A stretch of DNA of 64,000 nucleotides, taken from Pseudooceanicola aestuarii (GTDB lineage Bacteria > Pseudomonadota > Alphaproteobacteria > Rhodobacterales > Rhodobacteraceae). Within the stretch, counting starts at the first letter, position 1. Every line of letters begins with the position of its first letter. The notes beneath the pieces are model-generated. The model did not search any database and had not been told where the DNA came from. It worked only from the letters and a program-made list of their open reading frames with translations. This document shows, piece after piece, positions 33,126 through 43,032 of this stretch. A program made the position numbers and the translations under genes. The stretch covers positions 1,900,001-1,964,000 of the forward strand of contig NZ_JAAFZC010000001.1 in the NCBI RefSeq assembly GCF_010614805.1, given 5' to 3'.

Positions 33126-35138
33126 ATGTACGCCAAGCTGACCGAACCGATGGAGCTGGGATTCACCTCGCTTCGCAACCGTGTGGTGATGGGATCCATG
33201 CATGTCGGACTGGAGGAGGCGCCCAACGGGTTCAACCGCATGGGGGCCTTTTACGCCGAACGCGCGCGAGGGGAGGCGGGGCTGATCGTCACCGGCGGGA
33301 TCGCCCCCAACGACCGTGGCCGACCGGCCAGTGGCGGCGCCAAGCTAACGACAGAGGAGGAGGCGGACCAGCACCGCGTCGTGACCGGTGCGGTCCATGC
33401 GGCGGGCGGCAAGATCGCCATGCAGATCCTGCATTTCGGACGCTATTCCTACCAGAAGGATCTGGTCGCCCCATCGGCCCTGCAAGCGCCGATCAACCCG
33501 TTCCGCCCCCATCCCCTGACGGGGGAAGAGGTGGAGGAAACGATCGCCGATTTCGTCCGCTGCGCCGCGCTGGCCCAACATGCGGGCTATGACGGGGTGG
33601 AGATCATGGGCTCCGAAGGGTACCTGATCAACGAATTCATCGCCGCCCGCACCAATCACCGCACGGATGAATGGGGCGGCAGCTATGCCAACCGCATCCG
33701 TTTCCCGACTGAGATCGTGCGCCGCACGCGGGACCGGGTGGGGCCGAATTTCATCATCGTCTACCGCCTGTCGATGCTGGACCTGGTGGAGGGCGGATCG
33801 ACCCTTGAGGAGGTGATAGAGCTGGCCCGCGCGATCGAGGCGGCCGGCGCCACCATCATCAATACCGGCATCGGCTGGCACGAGGCGCGCATTCCCACCA
33901 TCGCCACCAGCGTGCCGCGCGGCGCCTTTGCCTGGGTGACCGGACGACTGATGGGGCAGGTCTCCGTACCGCTGGTGGCCAGCAACCGCATCAACACCCC
34001 CGAGGTGGCCGAGAAGCTGCTGGCCGACGGTGTCTGCGACATGGTCTCGATGGCGCGGCCCTTTCTGGCCGATGCGGATTTCGTGCGAAAGGCGCGGCAG
34101 GGCCGGGCGGATGAGATCAACACCTGCATCGCCTGCAATCAGGCCTGCCTGGACCATACCTTCAGCGGCAGGCTGACCACCTGCCTGGTCAATCCCCGCG
34201 CCTGCAACGAGACAGAGCTGATGATCCCCCCTGCCGAAACCCCGCGCCGCCTGGCCGTGGTCGGGGCGGGGCCTGCGGGCCTGTCGGCGGCGGTGACGGC
34301 CGCCGGACGCGGCCACGAAGTCACTCTGTTCGAGGCGGCGGACCGCATCGGCGGGCAGTTCAACATCGCCCGCCAGATCCCCGGCAAGGAAGAATTCGCC
34401 GAGACGATCCGCTATTTCTCTCGCCAGATCGAGTTGACCGGCGTCACCTTGCGGCTGAATACCCGTGCCACCCCCGACATGCTGGCCGGGTTCGACGCCG
34501 TGATCCTGGCCACCGGCGTCACGCCTCGGGTGCCTGACATCCCCGGCCTGGATCATCCCAAGGTGTTGGGCTATCTTGACGTGCTGCGCGACAAGGCGCC
34601 GGTGGGGCGCCGTGTGGCGGTGATCGGCGCCGGGGGGATCGGCTACGACACCTGCGAATACCTGGTGGAGGAAGCGGCCTCCGGCACGCCGCCGGATCGC
34701 GATGCCTTCTTCCGGCATTGGGGCGTCGATCCCGCCTACAGGGATCGCGGCGGCCTGCGTCCGGCCGAGGTCCAGGGCACCGGCCGGCAGATCCACCTGT
34801 TGCAGCGCGGCGGCGGCAAGCCCGGCGCCCGGCTGGGCAAGACCACCGGCTGGATCCACCGCGCCACGCTGAAGGCCCATGGGGTCAAGGTCGCGGGCGG
34901 CATCACCTATCGCCGCATCGATGACGCCGGCCTGCACATCACCCGCGACGGTCAGGACAGCGTGCTGGAGGTCGACACCATCGTCATCTGCGCCGGTCAG
35001 GAGCCCCTGCGGGATCTGCAGGAGGGGCTGGCCGCGCAGGGCACCGAAACCCATCTGATCGGCGGCGCGGATGTGGCTGCCGAACTGGACGCGAAACGCG
35101 CCATCGACCAGGGCACCCGCCTGGCCGCCGCGCTTTGA
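33126..35138 (+). CDS. 2,4-dienoyl-CoA reductase-like NADH:flavin oxidoreductase (FadH type)
   Basis: A 670-residue protein, almost the length of E. coli FadH. The old-yellow-enzyme FMN barrel covers about 1-340 (MQILHFGRYSYQ; EFIAARTNHRTDEWGGSYAN). The [4Fe-4S] cysteines lie in CIACNQACLDHTFSG and TTCLVNPRACNE. The second half has FAD and NAD(P) Rossmann motifs, VVGAGPAGLSAAVTAAGRGH and AVIGAGGIGYDTCEYL. Related proteins include trimethylamine dehydrogenases and enoate reductases, so the substrate is open. AGGAG precedes the start. An NTF2-like gene follows 23 nt later. Confidence 0.91.
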   Translation: MYAKLTEPMELGFTSLRNRVVMGSMHVGLEEAPNGFNRMGAFYAERARGEAGLIVTGGIAPNDRGRPASGGAKLTTEEEADQHRVVTGAVHAAGGKIAMQILHFGRYSYQKDLVAPSALQAPINPFRPHPLTGEEVEETIADFVRCAALAQHAGYDGVEIMGSEGYLINEFIAARTNHRTDEWGGSYANRIRFPTEIVRRTRDRVGPNFIIVYRLSMLDLVEGGSTLEEVIELARAIEAAGATIINTGIGWHEARIPTIATSVPRGAFAWVTGRLMGQVSVPLVASNRINTPEVAEKLLADGVCDMVSMARPFLADADFVRKARQGRADEINTCIACNQACLDHTFSGRLTTCLVNPRACNETELMIPPAETPRRLAVVGAGPAGLSAAVTAAGRGHEVTLFEAADRIGGQFNIARQIPGKEEFAETIRYFSRQIELTGVTLRLNTRATPDMLAGFDAVILATGVTPRVPDIPGLDHPKVLGYLDVLRDKAPVGRRVAVIGAGGIGYDTCEYLVEEAASGTPPDRDAFFRHWGVDPAYRDRGGLRPAEVQGTGRQIHLLQRGGGKPGARLGKTTGWIHRATLKAHGVKVAGGITYRRIDDAGLHITRDGQDSVLEVDTIVICAGQEPLRDLQEGLAAQGTETHLIGGADVAAELDAKRAIDQGTRLAAAL

Positions 35139-35161
35139 CCCTTGCCCCACAGGAGGATCCC

Positions 35162-35629
35162 ATGACCACAGACAACGCCGCAGCCGACGCCACCGCGATC
35201 GGCGCCCCCGTCACCCTGCATGCCGCCGCACTGCGGTCGCTGGAGATCTGGCACCAGGCCGTCGCCGCCAAGGACATGTCACGGCTGGCCGAGATCACGC
35301 ATCCCGATGCGGAATTCCGCTCTCCCGTCGCGTTCAACGCCTACCACAGTGCCGAAGCGCTGCACTTGGCGCTGTCCACGGTGATGGAGGTCTTCGACGA
35401 TTTCACCTACCACCGGGAGGCCGTCGCCACCGACGGTCACAGCGTGGTGCTGGAATTCAGCGCCACCGTGACCGGCAAGGGCGTGCGCGGCATCGACTTC
35501 ATCAAATTCGACGCCGAGGGCCGGATCACCGAATTCGAAGTGATGATGCGCCCGCTGAACGGCGTGCAGGCGCTGGCCGCCGAGATGGGCCGCCGACTGG
35601 GCGCCACGCTGCCGTCGTTCAAGGCCTGA
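35162..35629 (+). CDS. Nuclear transport factor 2-like (SnoaL-type) protein
   Basis: A 155-residue protein starting at the ATG at 35162, behind AGGAGG; the frame extends 27 nt upstream without a better site. The NTF2 cone fold is suggested by SLEIWHQAVAAKDMSRLAEI, HPDAEFRSPVAF and GKGVRGIDFIKFDAEGRITE. Members include ketosteroid-isomerase-like enzymes and small-molecule binding proteins. It is encoded with the dienoyl-CoA-reductase-like protein, so it may act on the same unsaturated substrate. The function is otherwise unknown. Confidence 0.82.
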   Translation: MTTDNAAADATAIGAPVTLHAAALRSLEIWHQAVAAKDMSRLAEITHPDAEFRSPVAFNAYHSAEALHLALSTVMEVFDDFTYHREAVATDGHSVVLEFSATVTGKGVRGIDFIKFDAEGRITEFEVMMRPLNGVQALAAEMGRRLGATLPSFKA

Positions 35630-35760
35630 CAGAGCCGCGCGCCGGGGGCGCCCCATCGGGTGGCCCCGGTGTCGCAATGGCTTGCACGGGGGGGCAGGAT
35701 ACCGCAAAAGGGTGCGGTTTGTCACGTTTCCGATGATAGTCCGGCGAGGACCGCGTTTCC

Positions 35761-36294
35761 ATGTCCCTGACCCACGCCCTGTTGACCGCGCTGATCGAAC
35801 GCCCCGGCTCCGGCTCGGAGCTGATGGACAGGTTCAACCGCTCCATCGGGTTCTTCTGGCAGGCGACTCACCAGCAGATCTACCGGGAGCTGGGCCGGCT
35901 GGAACGCGAAGGCCTGATCGAAAGCACCCCGGTCGGCGGCGCGCGCGGTGGCAAGAAATCCTATTCCGTCCTGCCTGCGGGTCATGACGCGCTTCGCGCC
36001 TGGGTCGAGACGGAAACCGCGCCGCCCCCTGTGCGTGACGAGCTGATGGTGAAGCTGCGTGCGGAGGCGGTCGTGGGCCCGACCGGCCTGGCGGAGGAGC
36101 TGGTCCGCCTGCTTGCCCGGCACGAGGCGCAGCGGGCGCTCTACCTGGCGATCGAGACGCGGGATTTCGCGGATCGCGAGATGACCCGGAACGACCGGCT
36201 ACGCCACCTGGTCCTGCGCGCCGGGCTGGAGCATGAGACCCGCCGCATCGCCTTCTGCCGCGACGCGATCGCCCTGCTGCGCGACCCCGCCTGA
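35761..36294 (+). CDS. PadR-family transcriptional regulator
   Basis: A 177-residue regulator. The PadR winged helix spans about 1-80: SLTHALLTALIERPGSGSEL, then FWQATHQQIYRELGRLEREG and the wing GARGGKKSYSVLPAG. A C-terminal helical dimerisation part (about 95-175) follows. PadR proteins respond to phenolic acids or drugs and usually repress a neighbour. It follows the FadH-like/NTF2-like pair by 131 nt on the same strand, so that pair or itself is the likely target. Confidence 0.9.
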   Translation: MSLTHALLTALIERPGSGSELMDRFNRSIGFFWQATHQQIYRELGRLEREGLIESTPVGGARGGKKSYSVLPAGHDALRAWVETETAPPPVRDELMVKLRAEAVVGPTGLAEELVRLLARHEAQRALYLAIETRDFADREMTRNDRLRHLVLRAGLEHETRRIAFCRDAIALLRDPA

Positions 36295-36376
36295 CGCGCC
36301 GCCACGGTCAGTCGTCCTTTCGCGATCTCCGTGCCCATGCCAACGACCCGCCGCCGCGCGCCATCCCCGCCTGCGT

Positions 36377-37660
36377 CTACCCCCGCGCGGCCACCCGGAC
36401 CCGCAGGGCCAGCAGCGCGGCGCAGGCCAGCATCGCCAGGCCCAGGGCCACGCGCAGCGCCAGGTCATAGCCGCCGATCTGCCACAGCACCGATCCCGCC
36501 TGTGGCGCCAGCGCCCCGCCCACCAGGAACGGCACCGCCATGAAGCCCGCGATCAGGCCAAAGGCGCGTCGGCCCAGAACCTCGGCCATGACCACCGGTT
36601 TCAGGATGCTGATCAGCCCGAAGCTGGCGCCGAAGATCACCGCGAAGGCAAAGGCCGCCGCCGGCACGGTCTTCACCAGGAACAGCAGGACGGAGATCGC
36701 GCAGACGATCCCGCCAAAGGACAGGACCGCCACGGTCAGCGGTGCCACCCGGTGCCCTGCCATCATCAGGGCCAGCCGCCCCGCCACCTGCATCGGCCCG
36801 AACAGGGAGGCCGCCAGCACCGCCTGTCCCAGGCTCAGCCCGGCGTCGGTCAGAATCGGCATGACATGGGCCAGTACCAGCCCGTCCGCCAGTCCGATCA
36901 GCGGAAAGGCCGCGAAGATCAGCCAGAATTCAGGCCGGGCGCGGGCGGCGCGAAAGGCAGCGCGGTCTTCCTGTCGCCGCGCGGGGGCGTGGTCGTCCGC
37001 GGGGCAGCATTCCAGCATCGTTGCCCCGGCATGCAGCGCCGGTACCCCGATCAGCGCCACCACCCCCGCAAAGCACCAGACCGCCCCGCGCCAACCCAGT
37101 GTTTCCGCCAGAAACGCCCCCGACGGGTAGGCGAGGGTGGAGGCAAAGCCCGCCACCAGCGTGATCCGGGTGATGTTGCGCCGCGCGTCCGCGCCGGTGG
37201 TCCGCGTGACGAAGGCAAAGCAGGGATCATAAAGGCATGTTCCCTGCGCCACCCCCAGCCCCAGCCAGGCCATCAGGAACACCGGGTAGCCGGGCGCGCT
37301 GCCCAGCACCAGCAGCGCGCAGGCGCCGATCCCCATCCCGCCGGACAGCAGCCAGCGCCCGCGTCCCGCATCCACCGCCCGCCCCGCCAGCGGCGAAACG
37401 GCCGCCCCGGTCAGGATCGCGCACATGAAGGCAAAGGTCAGCCAGCCCTTGCCCCAGGGCAGTGCGTCCTCCCAGGCCAGCAGCAACGCGGCAAAGATGT
37501 AGTACATCCCGCCATAGCCGATGGTCTGGCCGATCCCCAGCAACCAGATCGCCCTTTTGCGGGCCCGGTCGGGCGCACGCAGGGCATAGCCGTGGGGGTC
37601 AAGCCCGGTCTGCCTCCAGGCGCGGTCGATTCCGTCGCCAAGGCGGACCAGCAGGCTCAC
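36377..37660 (-). CDS. MFS transporter of the arsenic operon
   Basis: A 427-residue major-facilitator protein with 12 predicted membrane segments, a [18 protein letters not shown] loop between helices 2 and 3, and a charged central loop around [19 protein letters not shown]. It overlaps arsH by 4 nt and is the last gene of the acr3-arsC-arsH operon. MFS genes adjoin arsH in several alphaproteobacteria; export of an organoarsenical or uptake of an arsenic-linked metabolite are candidate roles. It is not recognisably ArsJ, and no GAPDH gene is adjacent. The family call is sure; the substrate is not. Confidence 0.88.
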   Translation of the reverse strand: MSLLVRLGDGIDRAWRQTGLDPHGYALRAPDRARKRAIWLLGIGQTIGYGGMYYIFAALLLAWEDALPWGKGWLTFAFMCAILTGAAVSPLAGRAVDAGRGRWLLSGGMGIGACALLVLGSAPGYPVFLMAWLGLGVAQGTCLYDPCFAFVTRTTGADARRNITRITLVAGFASTLAYPSGAFLAETLGWRGAVWCFAGVVALIGVPALHAGATMLECCPADDHAPARRQEDRAAFRAARARPEFWLIFAAFPLIGLADGLVLAHVMPILTDAGLSLGQAVLAASLFGPMQVAGRLALMMAGHRVAPLTVAVLSFGGIVCAISVLLFLVKTVPAAAFAFAVIFGASFGLISILKPVVMAEVLGRRAFGLIAGFMAVPFLVGGALAPQAGSVLWQIGGYDLALRVALGLAMLACAALLALRVRVAARG

Positions 37661-38373
37661 GTCGCGGCACGGGCCAGGTTGACCCGCCGGGACAGGGCCG
37701 CGTGGCTTTCGGCGCGTTCAGAGGCGCGGTCGACCAGGTGGTTCTTGATATCGCGGGTCAGCAGGGTGAATTTCACCAGCTCCTCCATCACGTCGACGAT
37801 ACGGTTGTAGAACGGCGAAGGCTTCATCCGGCCGTCCTCGTCGAATTCGTCCCAGGCGCGGGCGACGGAGGATTGGTTGGGAATCGTCAGCAACCGCATC
37901 CAGCGCCCCAGGATTCGCAGCTGATTGACCGTGTTGAACGATTGCGACCCGCCGGACACCTGCATCACCGCCAGCGTCTTGCCCTGGGTCGGGCGCACGC
38001 CGCCCAGGGACAGGGGGATCCAGTCGATCTGGCTTTTCATGATGCCGGTCATGGCACCATGCCGTTCGGGGGAGGACCAGACCATGCCTTCGCTCCAGGT
38101 CACGAGGTCGCGCAGCTCTGCGACCTTGGGGTGATCGGGCTCCGCCGTGTCGGGCTGAGGCAGGTCGCGCGGATCGTAGATGCGGACCTCCGCGCCCAGG
38201 CGGGCCAGGATGCGCGCTGCCTCCTCGGCCGCAAAGCGGGAGAAGCTGCGCGCCCGCAACGACCCGTAGAGAATCAGGATGCGCGGGGCATGGGTGCTTG
38301 GGGATGCGGGGGCCAGGGCCTTGGGATCTACCGGTTGGATGTCGGTCTCGGCGAGGATCGGGGTGTCAGTCAA
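37657..38373 (-). CDS. arsH: ArsH, NADPH-dependent FMN reductase/organoarsenical oxidase
   Basis: A 238-residue flavoprotein matching ArsH throughout. The FMN phosphate loop is [14 protein letters not shown], followed by [20 protein letters not shown] and the ArsH-specific [20 protein letters not shown]. Known ArsH proteins oxidise trivalent methylarsenicals and other organoarsenicals using NADPH and are cytoplasmic tetramers. It overlaps arsC by 8 nt and the MFS gene by 4 nt within the ars operon. Confidence 0.95.
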   Translation of the reverse strand: MTDTPILAETDIQPVDPKALAPASPSTHAPRILILYGSLRARSFSRFAAEEAARILARLGAEVRIYDPRDLPQPDTAEPDHPKVAELRDLVTWSEGMVWSSPERHGAMTGIMKSQIDWIPLSLGGVRPTQGKTLAVMQVSGGSQSFNTVNQLRILGRWMRLLTIPNQSSVARAWDEFDEDGRMKPSPFYNRIVDVMEELVKFTLLTRDIKNHLVDRASERAESHAALSRRVNLARAAT

Positions 38374-38785
38374 CGCGCTCTCCGTTTGCGTTCAGGATCA
38401 TCTGGCCATCTTCCTTGTGAAGCGGCCCGGCGGGCAGCTGGTCCAGCAGGTCCAGCACGGTTTCGGAGGGGCGGCACAGGCGCACGCCCCGGGGGCTGGC
38501 GACCAGCGGCCGGTTCACCAGGATCGGATGCGCGATCATCGCGTCCAGCAGCTGATCGTCGGTGATGTCCGCCGCCAGCAGACCCAGGGCCTCCGCCGGA
38601 GAGCGGCGAATCCGCAGCGCGGCGCGCGGGGTCAGCCCGGCGGCGGCGAACAGGGCCAGCAATTGGGGCCGGGTCCAGCCCTCGGTCAGGTAATCGATCA
38701 CCCGCAGGTCGGCCCCGCTGGCCCGCAGGATGGCCAGCACGTTGCGCGAGGTGCCGCAATCGGGATTGTGATGCAGGACGATCAT
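38366..38785 (-). CDS. arsC: ArsC, glutaredoxin-type arsenate reductase
   Basis: A 139-residue protein of the E. coli plasmid ArsC (glutaredoxin-linked) family. The catalytic Cys is C10 in [17 protein letters not shown], and the Arg triad residues fall in the expected later segments, for example [13 protein letters not shown]. It reduces arsenate to arsenite for export by Acr3. The start overlaps the acr3 stop (ATGA), so the two are coupled. Confidence 0.95.
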   Translation of the reverse strand: MIVLHHNPDCGTSRNVLAILRASGADLRVIDYLTEGWTRPQLLALFAAAGLTPRAALRIRRSPAEALGLLAADITDDQLLDAMIAHPILVNRPLVASPRGVRLCRPSETVLDLLDQLPAGPLHKEDGQMILNANGERVD

Positions 38786-39828
38786 GCCGCCCCCTCCGGG
38801 AACCGGCTGCGCGTCCGGTTGGCAAAGGCCACCAGCGACAGCATCACCGGCACTTCCACCAGCACGCCCACCACCGTGGCCAGCGCGGCGCCGGAATTCA
38901 GCCCGAAGAGGGAAATCGCCACCGCCACCGCCAGTTCAAAGAAGTTCGACGTGCCGATCATGGCACAGGGCGCGGCGATCTTGTGCGGCACTTTCAGTGC
39001 CCAGGCGGAGCCATAGGCCAGGGCAAAGATGCCATAGCTCTGGATCAGGATCGGCACCGCGATCAGGGCGATGACCAGCGGCCGGTTCAGGATCACCTCG
39101 CCTTGCAGGCCGAACAGGATGGCAACGGTCGCGACCAGCCCGATCATGGAAACGGGTTTGATCCGGGTGGTGAACCGTTCGATCGCTTCGGCCGAACCCA
39201 GGATCCGCCGGGTGATCAGCCCCGCCACCAACGGCAGCACGACATATAGCAGCGTCGCAAGCACAAGGGTGTTCCACGGCACCACGATATCGGTCACGCC
39301 CAGCAGCAGCGCCACGATGGGGGCAAAGGCCACGACCATGATCAGGTCGTTCACCGACACCTGCACCAGCGTGTAGGTGGCATCGCCGCGCGTCAGTTGC
39401 GACCAGACGAACACCATCGCCGTGCAGGGCGCCGCGCCCAGCAGGATCAGACCCGCGGTGTATTGGGCTGCGTCCGCGGGGTCGATCCAGGGGGCGAAGA
39501 CATGGTCGAAGAACAGAACCGCCAGCAGCGCCATGGTGAACGGCTTGACCAGCCAGTTCACCGCCAGCGTGACCAGCAGGCCCCTGGGCTGTTTCGCCAC
39601 CCCCGCCACGGCGCCGAAATCGACGCTGACCATCATCGGGTAGACCATGGCCCAGATCAGCACCGCCACCACCAGGTTGATGGAGGCGACTTCCGCCGCC
39701 GCGATGGCCTGCACCAGGCCGGGCGCCAGCACGCCGAGGGCCAGGCCCGCAATCATCGCCAGGGCAACCCAGAGGGTCAGCAGCCGCTCGAAGCGGCCCA
39801 TGGGGGCGGGGGGGGCTGTGTCGGACAT
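38782..39828 (-). CDS. acr3: Acr3-family arsenite efflux permease
   Basis: A 348-residue membrane protein with ten predicted helices. The start is the ATG at 39828, behind GGAAAGG. The Acr3 hallmark with the essential Cys is in [17 protein letters not shown], and the second conserved stretch is [20 protein letters not shown]. It exports arsenite using the proton gradient. It is the first gene of the minus-strand ars operon, divergent from arsR, with two near-identical dyads between them. Confidence 0.95.
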   Translation of the reverse strand: MSDTAPPAPMGRFERLLTLWVALAMIAGLALGVLAPGLVQAIAAAEVASINLVVAVLIWAMVYPMMVSVDFGAVAGVAKQPRGLLVTLAVNWLVKPFTMALLAVLFFDHVFAPWIDPADAAQYTAGLILLGAAPCTAMVFVWSQLTRGDATYTLVQVSVNDLIMVVAFAPIVALLLGVTDIVVPWNTLVLATLLYVVLPLVAGLITRRILGSAEAIERFTTRIKPVSMIGLVATVAILFGLQGEVILNRPLVIALIAVPILIQSYGIFALAYGSAWALKVPHKIAAPCAMIGTSNFFELAVAVAISLFGLNSGAALATVVGVLVEVPVMLSLVAFANRTRSRFPEGAA

Positions 39829-39866
39829 CTGCGGCCTTTCCGATCGGGCTGTCATCAATTCGTCAT

Positions 39867-39882
39867 TTCGCGGAATCGCGAA
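39867..39882. promoter_or_regulatory. ArsR operator candidate 1
   Basis: TTCGCG-GAAT-CGCGAA is a perfect inverted repeat, 39 nt before the acr3 start. It has the same arms and spacing as the dyad at 39930-39947. Confidence 0.6.
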
Positions 39883-39913
39883 TTGATTGCGGCATAACGA
39901 GGTGTGGGGGTGC

Positions 39914-39947
39914 TTGTCAAGATCCTTCGTTTCGCGTATTCACGAAA
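39914..39947 (+). promoter_or_regulatory. arsR promoter with ArsR operator candidate 2
   Basis: TTGTCA (39914-39919) and TATTCA (39937-39942) are 17 nt apart. The dyad TTTCGCG-TATT-CACGAAA (39930-39947) covers the -10 box. The start point would fall at or next to the arsR ATG (39949), which also lacks a Shine-Dalgarno, so the transcript may be leaderless. Confidence 0.5.
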
Positions 39948-39948
39948 C

Positions 39949-40281
39949 ATGGATCAACCCGTCGCCATAGACGCGCTCAGCGCGCTTGCCCATGACACGC
40001 GGCTGGCCATCTTTCGGTTGCTGGTGCAGCGCGGCCCCGAGGGGACACCCGCGATGGAGGTCGGCCGCCTGCTGGATCTCAAGCCATCGACCCTGTCCGG
40101 TCACCTCGGCACGTTGAAACGGGCGCGGCTGGTCACCACAGAGCGTCAGCACCGCGAAGTGCTGTATGCGCCGAATTTCGAGGCAGTGAACGGGCTGGTC
40201 AGGTTTCTGTTGCAGGATTGCTGCTGCGGCGACGCGGCGGCCTGCGCGGGGGTCATGGCCGGAGTGCCCCCGTTGGAGTGA
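39949..40281 (+). CDS. arsR: ArsR-family arsenite-responsive repressor
   Basis: A 110-residue winged-helix repressor starting MDQPVAIDALSALAHDTRLA. The recognition helix is in LLDLKPSTLSGHLGTLKRA. The helix-3 CxC of the classic E. coli type is absent. Instead the C-terminus carries a Cys cluster, DCCCGDAAACAG, as in the C-terminal-site ArsR proteins of Acidithiobacillus and many alphaproteobacteria, which bind arsenite through these cysteines. It is divergent from acr3. No Shine-Dalgarno precedes the ATG; a longer version from a GTG near 39904 is possible but less likely. Confidence 0.93.
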   Translation: MDQPVAIDALSALAHDTRLAIFRLLVQRGPEGTPAMEVGRLLDLKPSTLSGHLGTLKRARLVTTERQHREVLYAPNFEAVNGLVRFLLQDCCCGDAAACAGVMAGVPPLE

Positions 40282-40510
40282 GGGGCCGGGGGCGGCGGGT
40301 CATCCGGGTCATTCGGGGCGCCCGGCAATGCTGCCCGCCGATTTTGCCCACTGACTTTTCCCCGCCGGCGCTGCCCGGCGCGGTGGTGGGGGCAGGGGGG
40401 CGGTGAATGCCGGCTAAGGGGCGCCGCCACAGGCACGGTCTCCGCCCGCATTCTTCCCATTGGCAGCCCACCCCGTCTTCACGTTGGCCCGTTCTCACGC
40501 TTACCCGTTC

Positions 40511-42022
40511 TTATGCGGCCTTGTCGGGGGAGATGCCGGATATCGCCTGAATCAGGTTGTCCTCCGTCACTTCGTCAGAGGTGAACGTTCGCATGATTGT
40601 CCCCGAATACATCGCCACGATCCGGTCGGAGACATGCAGAACCTCCGGCATTTCCGAACTGATGACGATCACCGCGTAGCCCTGCGCCGCCAGTTCGCGG
40701 ATCAGGTTGTGGATCTCGGACTTGCTGCCCACGTCGATGCCGCGCGTCGGCTCGTCCACGATCAGCACGCGGGGGGCCATCGACAGCCATTTGCCGATCA
40801 CGATCTTCTGCTGGTTGCCGCCGGACAGGTTGCCGACCTGCTGTTTCCAGCCCGGCGTGCGGATGTCCAGCCGCGCGCGGTAGCGGTCGAAAATGGCGAT
40901 CTCCTCGCCCTCGGCGACAAAGGGGCCGGAGGTCAGCGTATCGACCTGCGGCAGTGTCATGTTGTCCCGGCAATTCATGCCCAGTACCAGCCCCTGCGCC
41001 TTGCGATCCTCGGGGACCAGCGAAATGCCGTGGGCGATGGCATCGACGGGGGAGTCGATCCGCACCTCCTGTCCGTCCAGGTGGATGGTCCCGGCCGACG
41101 GCGCGCGCAGGCCGAACAGCGTTTCGGCGATTTCGGTGCGCCCGGCGCCGACCAGCCCGTAGAAGCCCAGAACCTCCCCCCGGCGCAGGTCGAAACTGAT
41201 ATCCCGGTACAGATCGCCACAGCGCAGGCCCCGAACTTCCACCGCGACATCGCCCAGCTGGTGGTGGGTCTGGTTGCGGGTCAGGTCCAGCTTGCGGCCG
41301 ATCATCATCTGGGTGATCGCGTCCTCATCCGTTTCGGCCGTCGCGACAGAACCGCGATAGCTGCCGTCGCGCAGCACGCTGATGCGGTCGGTGATCTTGA
41401 AGATCTCTTCCATCCGGTGAGAGATATAGATGATCCCGACGCCCTGTTCCTGTAGCCCGGCGATCACGTCGAACAGCACCACCTTTTCCGCATCGGTGAG
41501 GGAGGCCGTCGGTTCGTCGAAGATCACCGCCTTGGCATCGACGGTCAGGGCGCGGGCGATCTCTACCATCTGCTGATTGGCGATGGAGAGATCGCCGACG
41601 CGGGTGCGTGCGTTGAAGCCGACCTTCAGCCGGTCCAGGATCGCATCGGTCCGGGCAAAGAGCGTCGCCCAATCGACCAGGCCGAACCGTTTGCGCGGCA
41701 GTTCGCCCAGGTAGATGTTCTCCGCCACGCTCAGCTCGTCGGAGAGGCTGAGTTCCTGGTGGATGAAGACGATGCCCTTGGCCTTGGCCTCCAGCGGGGA
41801 GGTCATGACCACGGGACGCTCCGCCACGATGATGCGGCCTTCCTCCGGTTGGTAGATGCCGCCCAGAACCTTCATCAGGGTGGATTTCCCGGCGCCGTTC
41901 TCTCCCATCAGGGCATGCACCTCGCCGGGCATGACGGTCAGGGACACGTCATCCAGCGCCCGCACGCCGGGGAAGGTCTTCACGATGTTTTCCAGACGCA
42001 GGACGGGGGTCACTTCGGTCAT
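40511..42022 (-). CDS. Sugar ABC transporter ATP-binding protein (RbsA-like, two NBDs)
   Basis: A 503-residue double ATPase starting at the ATG of an ATGA overlap with the permease gene. The first domain has Walker A GENGAGKST (about 39-47), signature LSIANQQMVEIARAL and Walker B AVIFDEPTASLTDAE. The second has the degenerate P-loop GLVGAGRTE and the signature LSGGNQQKIVIGKWL with VLIVDEPTRGIDVGSK. This is the CUT2 (ribose/xylose/rhamnose) class. It energises the importer formed by the two permeases at 42019-44007 and the binding protein at 44910. Confidence 0.94.
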   Translation of the reverse strand: MTEVTPVLRLENIVKTFPGVRALDDVSLTVMPGEVHALMGENGAGKSTLMKVLGGIYQPEEGRIIVAERPVVMTSPLEAKAKGIVFIHQELSLSDELSVAENIYLGELPRKRFGLVDWATLFARTDAILDRLKVGFNARTRVGDLSIANQQMVEIARALTVDAKAVIFDEPTASLTDAEKVVLFDVIAGLQEQGVGIIYISHRMEEIFKITDRISVLRDGSYRGSVATAETDEDAITQMMIGRKLDLTRNQTHHQLGDVAVEVRGLRCGDLYRDISFDLRRGEVLGFYGLVGAGRTEIAETLFGLRAPSAGTIHLDGQEVRIDSPVDAIAHGISLVPEDRKAQGLVLGMNCRDNMTLPQVDTLTSGPFVAEGEEIAIFDRYRARLDIRTPGWKQQVGNLSGGNQQKIVIGKWLSMAPRVLIVDEPTRGIDVGSKSEIHNLIRELAAQGYAVIVISSEMPEVLHVSDRIVAMYSGTIMRTFTSDEVTEDNLIQAISGISPDKAA

Positions 42023-43020
42023 ACCTTCAACTCCTCTTTCCCCTTGATGTTCAACTGGCGGTCCAGAAACAGCACCGCGATCAGGATCAGGCCGATGACC
42101 AGGTTCACCGTCTCCGTATCCGCGCCGATATGGGCCAGTCCCTTGCGCAGCAGCTGGATCGCCAGCACCCCGCCAAAGGTCGAGATGATCGAACCGGCGC
42201 CGCCCGTCAGCTTGGTCCCGCCCAGGACGACAGCGGTGATCACCCACAATTCGTAAAGCCCGCCGTCATTGGGATTGACCGAACCGGATTCGGAATAGAA
42301 CACCACCGCCGACAGCGCGGCCAGAAAGCCGATGATCATGAAATTGATCATCATGTGCGGCCCGACCCGGATGCCCGCGTTCACCGCCGCTGTCCGGTTG
42401 TCGCCGATGGCATAGGCGTTGCGCCCGTGCACGGTGCGGTTCATCACGAACCAGATCACGCCGGTGACCGCCAACAGGAACCAGGTCGCGGTGTGCAGGC
42501 CCAGAAACTGGGCCTCCGCGAAATCGACCAGGGTCCAGTTCAGGTGGCTGGTGGGCTGTTCGCCATTATACATGAAGACCAGACCACGATAGCCCAGCAT
42601 CGAACCCAGCGTCACGATGAAGGCATCAACACCGGTCTTCCACACGATCAGCCCGTTCAGCGCGCCCAGGGCCAGCCCGGTCAGCAGCGCCAGCGCCCAG
42701 GCCATCGGGATCGCCCCGTCGCCCATCCCGGCGAAGATCGGCCAGGTCATGCTGTCCAGCAGCACGATCGCACTAAGCGCATAGGTCGCGCCGACGGACA
42801 GGTCGATATTGCCGTTCACCATGACGATGGTCATGCCCATGGCGATGATGCCGATGGGGGCCGATTGCTTGAACAGCAGCAACATGTTGTCGAGGTCCAG
42901 AAACGCCTTCTGGCTGACCGACATGAATTCGCCGGCGACGGTGAAGAAGATCAGTTCCAGCAGGATGAAGCCCCAGATGGCGCCGCTCTTGAGAAAGGTG
43001 GACAGGGTTCCGGGTTGCAT
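42019..43020 (-). CDS. Sugar ABC transporter permease (RbsC-like), second
   Basis: A 333-residue membrane protein with about eight to ten helices. The CUT2 permease motifs GNIDLSVGATYALSAIVL and the EAA-like GDNRTAAVNAGIRV loop are visible, as is GGAGSIISTFGGVLAIQLL. It overlaps the ATPase gene by 4 nt and lies 12 nt after the other permease gene. Paired permeases of this class occur in rhamnose, autoinducer-2 and galactofuranose importers, so a heterodimeric channel is expected. Confidence 0.92.
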   Translation of the reverse strand: MQPGTLSTFLKSGAIWGFILLELIFFTVAGEFMSVSQKAFLDLDNMLLLFKQSAPIGIIAMGMTIVMVNGNIDLSVGATYALSAIVLLDSMTWPIFAGMGDGAIPMAWALALLTGLALGALNGLIVWKTGVDAFIVTLGSMLGYRGLVFMYNGEQPTSHLNWTLVDFAEAQFLGLHTATWFLLAVTGVIWFVMNRTVHGRNAYAIGDNRTAAVNAGIRVGPHMMINFMIIGFLAALSAVVFYSESGSVNPNDGGLYELWVITAVVLGGTKLTGGAGSIISTFGGVLAIQLLRKGLAHIGADTETVNLVIGLILIAVLFLDRQLNIKGKEELKV

Positions 43021-43032
43021 ATGCGTTCCTCC

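Noticed and set aside
36233..37810. Plus-strand open frame opposite the arsenic MFS gene
   Set aside because: The composition is low-complexity (Gln/Arg/His/Pro) and it covers a well-formed 12-helix transporter on the other strand.
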